Shown: in pieces, positions 1-6,497 of the stretch
How positions within the stretch are numbered: position 1 is the stretch's first letter
How the letters are laid out: every line of letters starts with the position of its first letter
Assembly: GCA_023431055.1 (NCBI GenBank)
Contig: JAEYXX010000032.1
Coordinates: 1-8,160 of the forward strand
From: Pseudomonadota bacterium
GTDB taxonomy: Bacteria > Pseudomonadota > Gammaproteobacteria > Pseudomonadales > Pseudomonadaceae
Length of the DNA: 8,160 bases
Direction of reading: 5' to 3'
Made by a program: the position numbers and the translations under genes
The notes under the pieces: model-generated
What the model was told of the DNA's origin: nothing
Database searches by the model: none
The model's input: the letters and a program-made list of their open reading frames with translations, nothing else

Positions 1-123
1 GTAGGCGAGGCAGGCAAGACAAGGCGAAAACAGCCGAAAAAGCGCAGTTTACGTGCTGTAAATGAGCATTTTGAGGCTGTTTTTAACGCAGTATTGCCAA
101 CGCAGGTAGTTTTTCAACAGCCT
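1..123. repeat. Palindromic extragenic repeat (MITE-like), probably cut by the window edge
   Basis: This non-coding stretch lies just downstream of the minus-strand operon. It is an imperfect inverted repeat with 30-nt arms at 23-52 and 58-87 around a 5-nt loop; 19 of 30 positions pair by strict Watson-Crick. The strongest blocks are a 9-bp match (27-35 with 75-83, AAAACAGCC/GGCTGTTTT) and a 5-bp match next to the loop (48-52 with 58-62). A right flank with ...GTTTTTCAACAGCCTGC follows. No ORF is present. Similar sequences recur between genes in pseudomonads as far as I remember, which suggests a dispersed non-autonomous element, but copy number cannot be seen here. On the minus strand the hairpin could also help end transcription of the operon, although no clean U-tract follows it. 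Confidence 0.6.
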
Positions 124-131
124 GCTAGGGG

Positions 132-809
132 CTAGCTCGCGACTATTCCCTGCATGAACTCAGCGATTGCTCTGGCACAAAGCTTTGGCTGTGCCTGCAG
201 GATGAAGTGCGGACCATCCAGGCGAATCTGGCGGATATCGCCGCAAGTCTGGGCCAGTCGTTTTGCAGCGCCGTCTGCGACCAGGCGATCCTGCTGCGGC
301 CAGAGGTGCAGGTAGGGTAGGTCCACGGGTTGCTTTGGTGCTTGCAGGCCGGCCAGTGTCGCCAGTCGCGTGCGCAGCAGTCGTGTATCCAGCCGGCGAA
401 TTTCTCTTTGCACCCGTTGCAGCATGTGTGCGTCTGCCGTTCTACCCAGGCACAGGGTACGCAGCAGCCAGGGCTGTGTGGCCAGTGCATTGGAGATCGG
501 CAGATGCGCGAGCAGGGCCAGGGCAGGATTGGGTCTGCTCAGGAACGAGGCGGCGAAGATCACGCCGCGCAGCCCGGTGGGCTGGCGCAGGGCCAGTTGG
601 TAGGCGAGAGGGCCGGAAAACGATTCGCCCAGCAACACGAAAGGTGCCGTGCCCAGCTGCTCCATTAGTGCGTCGGCCAGGCTGGGATAATCCTGCGGCC
701 CATGTTCCGGCAGCTCGAGGACCTGGCAATCGATATCCCTAAGCTCGGCGAGCAAAGGTGCGAAGAGGGCACTGCTGCCATTGAGGCCTGGCAGCAGCAC
801 CAGGCGCAT
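132..809 (-). CDS. Small alpha/beta-hydrolase fold protein
   Basis: This 225-residue protein has the layout of a compact alpha/beta hydrolase. It opens with a strand followed by an oxyanion-hole-type loop, LPGLNGS (6-12). The nucleophile elbow is GESFSGP (61-67) with Ser63 as likely nucleophile. Asp174 lies in WPQQDRLV and His201 in LDGPHF, completing a Ser-Asp-His triad with normal spacing. There is no signal peptide, so it is probably a cytoplasmic esterase or similar; the substrate cannot be inferred. The elbow has Ser65 where the textbook G-x-S-x-G has its second Gly. The ATG at 809 was chosen because it overlaps the stop of the upstream DUF2069 gene by 1 nt (TGATG), indicating translational coupling. 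The frame stays open far upstream to 1319, but that part overlaps two better-supported genes. It is the last gene of the four-gene operon. Confidence 0.88.
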   Translation of the reverse strand: MRLVLLPGLNGSSALFAPLLAELRDIDCQVLELPEHGPQDYPSLADALMEQLGTAPFVLLGESFSGPLAYQLALRQPTGLRGVIFAASFLSRPNPALALLAHLPISNALATQPWLLRTLCLGRTADAHMLQRVQREIRRLDTRLLRTRLATLAGLQAPKQPVDLPYLHLWPQQDRLVADGAAKRLAQTCGDIRQIRLDGPHFILQAQPKLCARAIAEFMQGIVAS

Positions 810-1219
810 CAGGCTTCCCCGGCCTTCTTGCGGTCGTACTGAAAGCGCCAGCGGGTGTAGAGCAGGGCGCAGCAGAACAGGCCGAAGCTGATAACCGCCT
901 CCAGCGCGCCAAACAGCGCACGTGCCGGGTCGATGGCGGCGAGTACACCCTGAATGAAGTAGATGTTGACCACGAAGCAGGCCCAGGCATGAGCGCGGGC
1001 GTTGCCCATGAGTATGCCGGGCGCGAGCAGGGCCAGTGGCAGCAGCTGGATCGCCAGTACCACGCCGACGCGGGCTCCATGCAGATCGGCGAATGCCAGG
1101 TTCCATACCAGCAGCAAGGTCAACAGGGCGATGAAACTGAACAGGCTCAGCGCTCGGCTGAGTTTGACCCGCGGCTCCAGCCATTCGAGGCTGGGCAGGG
1201 GTTTCTTGGCTCGGGCCAC
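809..1219 (-). CDS. DUF2069-type small inner-membrane protein
   Basis: This 136-residue protein is predicted to have four membrane segments at about 23-43, 50-70, 77-96 and 103-121. It has a short basic N-terminus (MARAKK) and a basic C-terminal tail (RWRFQYDRKK), suggesting both ends are cytoplasmic. Motifs such as VWNLAFADLHGAR, LLPLALLAPG and NARAHAWACFVVNIYFIQGVLAA match my memory of the DUF2069 family, whose function is unknown. I chose the GTG at 1219 because a GGAG Shine-Dalgarno sits 8 nt upstream (1228-1231) and the resulting gap to the wrbA stop is 2 nt. An ATG at 1276 would add 19 residues of unlike composition overlapping wrbA. It sits between wrbA and the hydrolase and is almost certainly cotranscribed with both. 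Confidence 0.85.
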   Translation of the reverse strand: MARAKKPLPSLEWLEPRVKLSRALSLFSFIALLTLLLVWNLAFADLHGARVGVVLAIQLLPLALLAPGILMGNARAHAWACFVVNIYFIQGVLAAIDPARALFGALEAVISFGLFCCALLYTRWRFQYDRKKAGEA

Positions 1220-1221
1220 GA

Positions 1222-2168
<947 letters not shown>

Positions 2169-2199
2169 GGTGGCTCGCATCCGGCTTGAAGTGGCGGCT

Positions 2200-2205
2200 A
2201 TTCTA
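2200..2205 (-). promoter_or_regulatory. Possible -10 box for the arsC-wrbA operon
   Basis: On the minus strand TAGAAT matches the TATAAT consensus at 5 of 6 positions and lies about 32 nt ahead of the arsC ATG at 2168, in the intergenic gap shared with the divergent yihY gene. No convincing -35 hexamer is found 16-18 nt upstream, so this is a weak proposal. A start from here would leave a leader of roughly 25 nt and would favour the ATG at 2168 over that at 2180. Confidence 0.25.
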
Positions 2206-2293
2206 ACCGCCTGCTGCGAGGATGCACGCGAACCGATAGGCTGCTTCGTGCGACCTTTTCACGCGGCGTACTGTCTGTTTAGGTTTGGGGACT

Positions 2294-2299
2294 AAGGAG
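2294..2299 (+). promoter_or_regulatory. Strong Shine-Dalgarno for yihY
   Basis: AAGGAG is followed by AGGTC and then the ATG at 2305, giving a near-ideal 5-nt spacing. This fixes the start of the yihY gene. The rest of the 136-bp divergent gap (2169-2304) shows no clear -10/-35 pair for the plus strand. Confidence 0.8.
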
Positions 2300-2304
2300 A
2301 GGTC

Positions 2305-3522
2305 ATGCAGGTTCGTCTCAAGGACTGGCTGGGATTCTGGCTGAGTCTTTACCAGCGCTTCGTGGAGAACCGTGGCGCAGGCAACGCCGCGGCGCTGACC
2401 TATACCACGCTGTTCGCCGTGGTGCCGATGATGACCGTAACCTTTGCCATGCTCTCTGCGATTCCGGCATTCCAGGGGGTGGGCGAGGAGATTCAGGGCT
2501 TCATCTTCCACAATTTTGTACCCTCCACCGGTGAGACGGTGCAGGAATACCTGCGCGAGTTCACCACGCAGGCGCGACAGCTGACCTGGTTCGGTGTGGG
2601 CCTGCTGGCGGTGACGGCCTTCCTCATGCTGGTGACCATCGAGAAGACCTTCAACGTGATCTGGCGGGTGCGCCAGCCGCGCCGTGGCATGTCCAGTTTC
2701 CTGCTCTACTGGGCGATTCTCAGCCTCGGGCCTCTGCTGCTCGGCGCTGGGTTCGCGGTCAGTACTTATATCGCCTCTCTGTCGCTGATTTCCGGGCCGG
2801 ATGCCGTGGTCGGCGCCAAGACGCTGCTGAGCTTCACGCCGCTGCTGTCGAGTATCGCGGCTTTCACGCTGCTCTATGCGGCAGTCCCCAATACCCGCGT
2901 ACCGCTGCGTCATGCGCTGCTGGGCGGCCTGTTCAGCGCCGTGCTGTTCGAGATCGCCAAAGCGCTGTTCGGCCTCTACGTGCGCCTGTTTCCTGGCTAT
3001 CACCTGATCTACGGCGCCTTCGCCACGGTGCCGCTGTTTCTGGTATGGATCTACCTGTCCTGGCTGATCGTGCTGCTCGGCGCCGAGCTGGTGTACGGCC
3101 TTTCGCAGCCACGCCACTGGCGCCGTGATCCTGTCCCCAAGGGCCTGATATTGCTGGTGGTGCTTCGTCTGTTGTTGAAGCGCCAGCAGAAAGGCGAAGC
3201 CCTGCACTATGGCGACATGCAGCGTGCTGGCTGGCGCTTGCCCGAGGATGAGTGGGGCCAGGTCATGGACTTTCTCGAGCGCGAGCATCTGGCGTGCAAA
3301 GCCAGCGGTGGCGGCTGGATCTTGTGCCGGGACTTGCACACCTTCCCGGTTTACAGGCTGCTCGAGTGCAGCCCCTGGCCATTGCCGAGCCTGTCGCAAC
3401 TTCCGCTACAGCTCGACGAACCCTGGTATCCGGCGCTGCGCGAGGGGCTGGAACGTATGCAGGCGGAGCGTGAAGAGCAGTTCGGCGCCAGCCTGGCGGA
3501 GTGGTTGCCGGGCAAGGGATGA
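2305..3522 (+). CDS. yihY: YihY/BrkB-family inner-membrane protein ('ribonuclease BN' by historical name)
   Basis: This is a 405-residue integral membrane protein. Predicted membrane segments lie at about 30-53, 94-116, 131-155, 175-195, 203-224 and 236-262. Family hallmarks are [15 protein letters not shown] (29-43), [19 protein letters not shown] (194-212) and [18 protein letters not shown] (236-253). The family was once called ribonuclease BN (rbn), but that activity was later assigned to the soluble ElaC/RNase Z protein, so an RNase label would mislead. The transport or other role remains unsettled. Residues about 270-405 form a soluble, charged C-terminal extension absent from the roughly 290-residue E. 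coli YihY. Its part 297-342 ([14 protein letters not shown]...[10 protein letters not shown]) has a winged-helix look. The gene diverges from arsC and is followed after about 180 bp by a small ORF on the same strand. Confidence 0.94.
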   Translation: MQVRLKDWLGFWLSLYQRFVENRGAGNAAALTYTTLFAVVPMMTVTFAMLSAIPAFQGVGEEIQGFIFHNFVPSTGETVQEYLREFTTQARQLTWFGVGLLAVTAFLMLVTIEKTFNVIWRVRQPRRGMSSFLLYWAILSLGPLLLGAGFAVSTYIASLSLISGPDAVVGAKTLLSFTPLLSSIAAFTLLYAAVPNTRVPLRHALLGGLFSAVLFEIAKALFGLYVRLFPGYHLIYGAFATVPLFLVWIYLSWLIVLLGAELVYGLSQPRHWRRDPVPKGLILLVVLRLLLKRQQKGEALHYGDMQRAGWRLPEDEWGQVMDFLEREHLACKASGGGWILCRDLHTFPVYRLLECSPWPLPSLSQLPLQLDEPWYPALREGLERMQAEREEQFGASLAEWLPGKG

Positions 3523-3704
3523 TTGACTGATGCTGGGTGACAAAAAACGTCAGTAAACGGCCTAGCCTAGTTGTGCTGTGGCTCTGGTTGCGGCCTGGAC
3601 GTCAAGGAATGCGGTGCTGGAGAGGCTGGCACGCTTCTGGCAATCGCAGGAGCATTTGCTATCGAACTGCCAGCAGGGCGGGGTCGTTAAGGATGCATGC
3701 AGTA

Positions 3705-3905
3705 ATGACAGGCAAAGACAGGATCATTCACCTCCATCGGCGCGATCCCCAGGAGGCGCTGACGCGTCTCAACCGGATCACCGGGTTGCGTTTCGCCAGC
3801 TGGCCGGAATCGTTGCTCGAGCACGCGGTCAGCGAAACCCCGCAGGCCGAAATCGACGATTCGAATTCATTGCCCTCGCCCAGCGCAGAAGTTTCCTCCG
3901 CTTGA
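3705..3905 (+). CDS. Small conserved hypothetical protein (66 residues)
   Basis: This short ORF lies between yihY and a strong terminator; its stop is 3 nt before the terminator stem. The first part, MTGKDRIIHLHRRDPQEALTR and on to ITGLRFASWPESLL (up to residue 39), looks folded and protein-like. The tail (41-66) is acidic and Ser/Pro-rich and probably disordered. There is no signal peptide or membrane segment. I do not recognise a function; a small unnamed gene sits at this place in P. aeruginosa as I remember (PA0951a). I chose the ATG at 3705 because AAGGA (3689-3693) lies 11 nt upstream. The ATG at 3693 would touch that Shine-Dalgarno directly and only add MHAV. The frame is open back to a GTG at 3537, but the extra stretch, rich in Trp, Arg and Cys, looks like translated non-coding DNA. 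Confidence 0.62.
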   Translation: MTGKDRIIHLHRRDPQEALTRLNRITGLRFASWPESLLEHAVSETPQAEIDDSNSLPSPSAEVSSA

Positions 3906-3908
3906 AAG

Positions 3909-3938
3909 CAAAACCCCGCGACGATGCGCGGGGTTTTG
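3909..3938. terminator. Bidirectional Rho-independent terminator
   Basis: A 12-bp perfect stem pairs 3909-3920 (CAAAACCCCGCG) with 3927-3938 (CGCGGGGTTTTG) around a 6-nt loop. The A-run on one side and T-run on the other give a U-tract on either strand. It lies between two convergent genes, 3 nt after the stop of the 66-codon plus-strand ORF and 15 nt past the stop of the 130-residue minus-strand gene, so it can end both transcripts. Confidence 0.93.
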
Positions 3939-3953
3939 TCTATTCGTGCTGCT

Positions 3954-4346
3954 TCAGGCCATGGCCTGGCGGCTCTCGCTATTGGCCAGTTCGACGGCCT
4001 GAACGAAGAACTCCTCGACCACCAGGCTTTGCGCCGGCACCGCCGAGCGCAGGCGCACCTGCATGTCTTCGATCTTCTGCCGCACCGGCATGCGGGCGAT
4101 GCCCGAGAGCAGGATCTTGCCATGGGCGTTGACCTTGCCGTGGTCGACGCTGACCTCGCGACGCTTGTCGCCATCGCGATAGCTCACCAGTAGCGATACC
4201 GGCAGGTTGGCCAGCCCTGGCAAGTGCAGCCAGGTGGCGATGTTGTATTCGGCCACGCGACCCTCGTAGGGCGTGACCAGCAATTGAGCGACGTCGACGA
4301 TGCGCGAGGGCACGGAGCCAATCAGCTTGTCTTGCACTTGGGACAT
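3954..4346 (-). CDS. Conserved hypothetical protein, 130 residues, beta-rich
   Basis: I do not recognise a named family. The product is soluble, with no signal peptide or membrane segment and no cysteines. From residue 36 to 118 hydrophobic and polar residues alternate (for example ATWLHLPGL, PVSLLVSYRDGDKRREVSVDHG, KILLSGIARMPV, SLVVEEFFVQAVEL), which suggests a compact beta-sandwich or barrel; residues 1-30 and 119-130 look more helical or flexible. The ATG at 4346 was chosen because it starts the well-behaved segment MSQVQDKLIG and lies about 30 nt downstream of a possible transcription start set by a perfect -10 box at 4384-4389. The frame is open upstream to 4601, but that part overlaps the end of the PilZ-like gene and has unnatural composition. 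It lies downstream of the PilZ-like gene on the same strand, separated by 113 bp, so it may have its own promoter. Confidence 0.8.
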   Translation of the reverse strand: MSQVQDKLIGSVPSRIVDVAQLLVTPYEGRVAEYNIATWLHLPGLANLPVSLLVSYRDGDKRREVSVDHGKVNAHGKILLSGIARMPVRQKIEDMQVRLRSAVPAQSLVVEEFFVQAVELANSESRQAMA

Positions 4347-4383
4347 GGTGAAATTCCAGGCAGGTGAGACTTGAGTGCGAGGA

Positions 4384-4389
4384 ATTATA
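4384..4389 (-). promoter_or_regulatory. Perfect -10 box for the 130-residue protein gene
   Basis: The minus strand reads TATAAT, identical to the sigma-70 consensus, 37 nt before the ATG at 4346. No good -35 hexamer is found at 16-18 bp spacing; the expected place is instead occupied by one arm of an inverted repeat (4406-4413). A promoter that lacks a -35 match and overlaps a palindrome is consistent with activator or repressor control, but this is inference. Confidence 0.5.
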
Positions 4390-4405
4390 AGCAGCTCGCC
4401 CCGGA

Positions 4406-4455
4406 CGAAACTGTGCACTCGGCAGACCGACCGCGTGACTGCGGTCGCAGTTTCG
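4406..4455. repeat. Nested inverted repeat between the PilZ-like gene and the 130-residue gene
   Basis: An outer 8-bp pair, CGAAACTG (4406-4413) with CAGTTTCG (4448-4455), encloses an inner 7-bp stem, CGACCGC (4428-4434) with GCGGTCG (4441-4447), around a 6-nt loop. The inner and outer stems abut on one side (4447/4448) and are separated by 14 nt on the other. As RNA this is a long stem with one bulge, lying 4 nt past the end of the PilZ-like gene, so it may be a transcript end or mRNA stabiliser; no U-tract follows. As DNA the outer arms are 42 bp centre to centre, about four helical turns, and overlap the -35 region of the next gene. Confidence 0.55.
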
Positions 4456-4459
4456 CGTA

Positions 4460-5866
4460 TCAGGCCAGGCGCAGTGGGTGGCGGGTGACTGCCGATGTCT
4501 GCAGGTTGCTTTCGGGAAGCGGCACGATCGCCTGATTGTGAACGTTGGCCAGTTGCAACCACAGATGCTCGTCGACGCTGAACTGGCCATTGGGTAGCCA
4601 CAGCCCGTGGTACCAGCCGTTGCCAGGCGCCGGTGTGCTCTGCAATACACCGGGATGAGTCTGGGCGTTGGGTGCGCGGCGCAGCCAGACCGGCCGCGGC
4701 AGGCCCTTGAGGTAGCGCAGGCCAAGATGCAGGCCTTCGCTGCCCTGGTGACGCCAGCGCACCAGGGCGAGGGTCGGCGTGCCGCTGGTGAGCAGCAGAA
4801 CCAGTTGCCCGACCTGCAACTGTGCCCCTTCATCGGCGTTGCACAGCAGGCGTGCGCCGCCGGGGCTGGCATCGAGCAACTGCGCCTCGGTGCGCTGCGG
4901 CAGTTTGTCCAGCAGCTGTGCATGGATGGCAGGCAGGCCCACCACCAGACTGCATTGGCCATCCAGCTCGGCGCGTTCGTGGCGACGCTGCTGGCGCCCC
5001 AGCCAGTGCTGGCGCACCCGTTCCAGAAGCTGACGTTCTTCGGCGCTTTGCAACGGCGCAGGTTCGTGCAGGGCGATCAGCAGGGCGCCCAGTTCGAAAC
5101 GGCGCAGGTTGGCGGCTTCGCCTTCGACAGGTTGTTCGAAACTCAGGCAGGCCTGTGCTCCGCCGAGATCAACCAGTGGACCTTCGGCGTCGTCTTCCTC
5201 GTCCCAGGCTTGCAATCTGGCCAGCGCTGCCAGAGGTGCCAGCGCGCTGAACAGGGTCAGGCATTCACCTTCATCGAGGTGGAAGGGATTGCTCAGCGCC
5301 AACAGCAGCATCTGCTGGTAGAGCCCGCGCAGGGTGCTCGCCGGTTTCGGCTCGAAGGCGGCGGCTACCGGTTCGTCCAGGCACTGCTGGTGTTCGCCGA
5401 CCCAGTACAGCAAATGGCTGTCACGCCAGAGCGCCGCGGGCGGCTCCTGGTACAGCTGGTAGTGGCGCAGCAACTGCTGGGCAAGGAAATGCTGGGCCAT
5501 GTATAGGCACCAGGCCAGATGTGGCATCGATGGCTGACGGCCTTGCAGAATCTGTAGCAGCAGGCGCTTGAAACCGATCGCCAGTTCACTGCACAGGCGC
5601 ACGAACAGGGGGCTGGGCGGATCCTGGCGTTTGGCGAGGCTGGTGTAGTGGCGATACTCGTCACTGAAGCTTTGCAGCGCACGCTGTCTTTCCAGTAAGG
5701 TCAGGCCGCTGCGGTTTAGCGTGAACAACAGCCCCAGCACCTGTTGCAGGCCATGTTCCGCTTCCAGCAGGCGGGCTGCCGCGAGCCGCTGGGGGACCTC
5801 CGCCGGCGATACGCTGTTGTCCTCGCGGATATCCGGTACTTCCAGGCGCAGTGAATTCAGCGTCAT
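4460..5866 (-). CDS. PilZ-like domain protein with large N-terminal region; possible c-di-GMP receptor
   Basis: This is a 468-residue soluble protein. Residues 1-285 are mostly helical and rich in Leu, Gln and Ala, without a recognised domain; a conserved-looking patch is SGLTLLERQRALQSFSDEYR (53-72). From about 290 the sequence turns beta-rich and carries the two PilZ signatures: an RxxxR motif, RRHER (294-298), and DxSxxG, DASPGG (332-337). These are followed by GARLLCN, LQVGQLVLLL and LALVRWRH, as in PilZ barrels. PilZ domains typically bind cyclic di-GMP through these residues and control motility, adhesion or polysaccharide output. The spacing between the motifs (34 residues) is longer than in classic members, so binding is probable but not certain. 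The ATG at 5866 has GGGG about 6 nt upstream. The start is only 30 bp from the divergent thioredoxin gene. The 130-residue gene follows on the same strand. Confidence 0.82.
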   Translation of the reverse strand: MTLNSLRLEVPDIREDNSVSPAEVPQRLAAARLLEAEHGLQQVLGLLFTLNRSGLTLLERQRALQSFSDEYRHYTSLAKRQDPPSPLFVRLCSELAIGFKRLLLQILQGRQPSMPHLAWCLYMAQHFLAQQLLRHYQLYQEPPAALWRDSHLLYWVGEHQQCLDEPVAAAFEPKPASTLRGLYQQMLLLALSNPFHLDEGECLTLFSALAPLAALARLQAWDEEDDAEGPLVDLGGAQACLSFEQPVEGEAANLRRFELGALLIALHEPAPLQSAEERQLLERVRQHWLGRQQRRHERAELDGQCSLVVGLPAIHAQLLDKLPQRTEAQLLDASPGGARLLCNADEGAQLQVGQLVLLLTSGTPTLALVRWRHQGSEGLHLGLRYLKGLPRPVWLRRAPNAQTHPGVLQSTPAPGNGWYHGLWLPNGQFSVDEHLWLQLANVHNQAIVPLPESNLQTSAVTRHPLRLA

Positions 5867-5896
5867 ATCAACCCCGAGTGGACGAGGATCGAGTAC

Positions 5897-6373
5897 ATGG
5901 GCTTAGGGCTCCGAAGGGTCTACAAGGCTGTTCTGGGAATTTGCGCCGGTCTGCTGCTGACGGCTTGCGCCGAGGATTTCGGACCTGATCAGCATGGACG
6001 AAAGGTAACGGCTGACAGCCTCGATGGCCAGTGGCTGGTGATCAATTATTGGGCCGAGTGGTGTGCGCCATGCCGCACGGAAATCCCTGAGCTCAATGCG
6101 CTGGAAGATGAGCTGAAAAATCAGTCGGCACGGGTGATCGGCGTCAACTTCGATGCCTTGCAGGGCGATGAACTCAAGCGCGTGGCCAACAGCTTCGACA
6201 TCCGTTTCACCGTGCTGGCGCAGGACCCGGCAGCGCGTTTCGAACTGCCGCGCAACGATGTACTGCCGGTGACCTACATCGTCGATGCCGATGGCAAGCT
6301 GCGTGAACGCCTGGTCGGCGAACAGACGGCCGCTGGCGTGCTCGAGCATTTGCAGCGGTTACGTGGGCAGTAG
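5897..6373 (+). CDS. TlpA/ResA-like periplasmic thioredoxin, predicted lipoprotein
   Basis: This 158-residue protein has a lipoprotein signal peptide: basic MGLGLRRVYK, a hydrophobic core (11-21) and the lipobox LTAC with Cys24 as the lipidation site. Residue 25 is Ala rather than Asp, which in general points to outer-membrane sorting. The mature part is a thioredoxin fold with the active site WCAPC (Cys56, Cys59) and the cis-proline loop LPVTY (Pro124). In the TlpA/ResA family such proteins reduce periplasmic disulfides, often on apocytochromes or other cysteine proteins. The ATG at 5897 is preceded by GAGGA at 5884-5888 with an 8-nt gap. The neighbouring nap cytochromes need reduced CxxCH cysteines, so a link is conceivable. 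However, the gene converges on nap and is not cotranscribed with it, and it appears to belong with the PilZ-like gene's conserved neighbourhood instead. Confidence 0.88.
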   Translation: MGLGLRRVYKAVLGICAGLLLTACAEDFGPDQHGRKVTADSLDGQWLVINYWAEWCAPCRTEIPELNALEDELKNQSARVIGVNFDALQGDELKRVANSFDIRFTVLAQDPAARFELPRNDVLPVTYIVDADGKLRERLVGEQTAAGVLEHLQRLRGQ

Positions 6374-6397
6374 GGTTCGCTGCACCAATCGGCGCCC

Positions 6398-6455
6398 GTA
6401 GCCCGGATGCAATCCGGGAATGACTGCCGCGCATCCCTGATTGCATCCGGGCTAC
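6398..6455. repeat. REP-type inverted repeat pair (BIME-like)
   Basis: GTAGCCCGGATGCAATC (6398-6414) has an exact 17-bp inverted mate at 6439-6455, and after one mismatch the pairing continues for 4 bp (6416-6419 with 6434-6437). Each unit is itself a small hairpin: CCCGGAT/ATCCGGG at 6402-6408 and 6412-6418 with a 3-nt loop, and a G-T-wobble version in the second unit. This two-unit, head-to-head design is that of repetitive extragenic palindromes, and the GTAGCCCGGATGCAATCCGGG type is familiar from pseudomonads and relatives. It lies between convergent genes, where it may stabilise mRNA 3' ends or slow transcription. Confidence 0.85.
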
Positions 6456-6480
6456 CCTGCGCTCCTCCGCGGAGCGCAGG
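6456..6480. terminator. GC-rich hairpin between convergent tlpA-like gene and napC
   Basis: CCTGCGCTCC (6456-6465) pairs perfectly with GGAGCGCAGG (6471-6480) around a 5-nt loop. It directly abuts the REP pair and lies 17 nt past the napC stop. No T-run follows on either strand, so it is not a classic intrinsic terminator; it may be a 3'-end stabilising hairpin for the nap transcript, or part of the repeat element. Confidence 0.5.
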
Positions 6481-6497
6481 AGCCGACGGGCCGACCT

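Noticed and set aside
2203..3399. Minus-strand open frame of 398 codons antisense to yihY
   Set aside because: Long antisense frames are common in GC-rich genes. The product is Gln/Arg/His-rich without domain features, while the plus strand carries a clear membrane protein.
3537..3704. GTG-initiated N-terminal extension of the 66-codon ORF
   Set aside because: There is no Shine-Dalgarno at 3537, and the added 56 residues are Trp/Arg/Cys-rich, as expected of non-coding sequence. The ATG at 3705 has a ribosome site.
3979..4962. Minus-strand open frame of 327 codons spanning the PilZ-like gene's 3' end and the 130-residue gene
   Set aside because: It is out of frame with both and rich in Cys, Arg and Ser. 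The two genes it overlaps have coherent protein features.
4607..5506. Plus-strand open frame of 299 codons antisense to the PilZ-like gene
   Set aside because: It is a shadow of the GC-biased coding strand, with no start signal or recognisable domain.
5867..5896. Possible ANR/FNR box near the thioredoxin and PilZ-like genes
   Set aside because: Only a half-site-like ATCAA is present; the TTGAT-N4-ATCAA palindrome is absent.
6381..6480. Possible mobile insertion or CRISPR-like repeat, given the stacked palindromes
   Set aside because: There are only two inverted units, no regular spacers, no cas genes and no transposase. The pattern fits REP elements.
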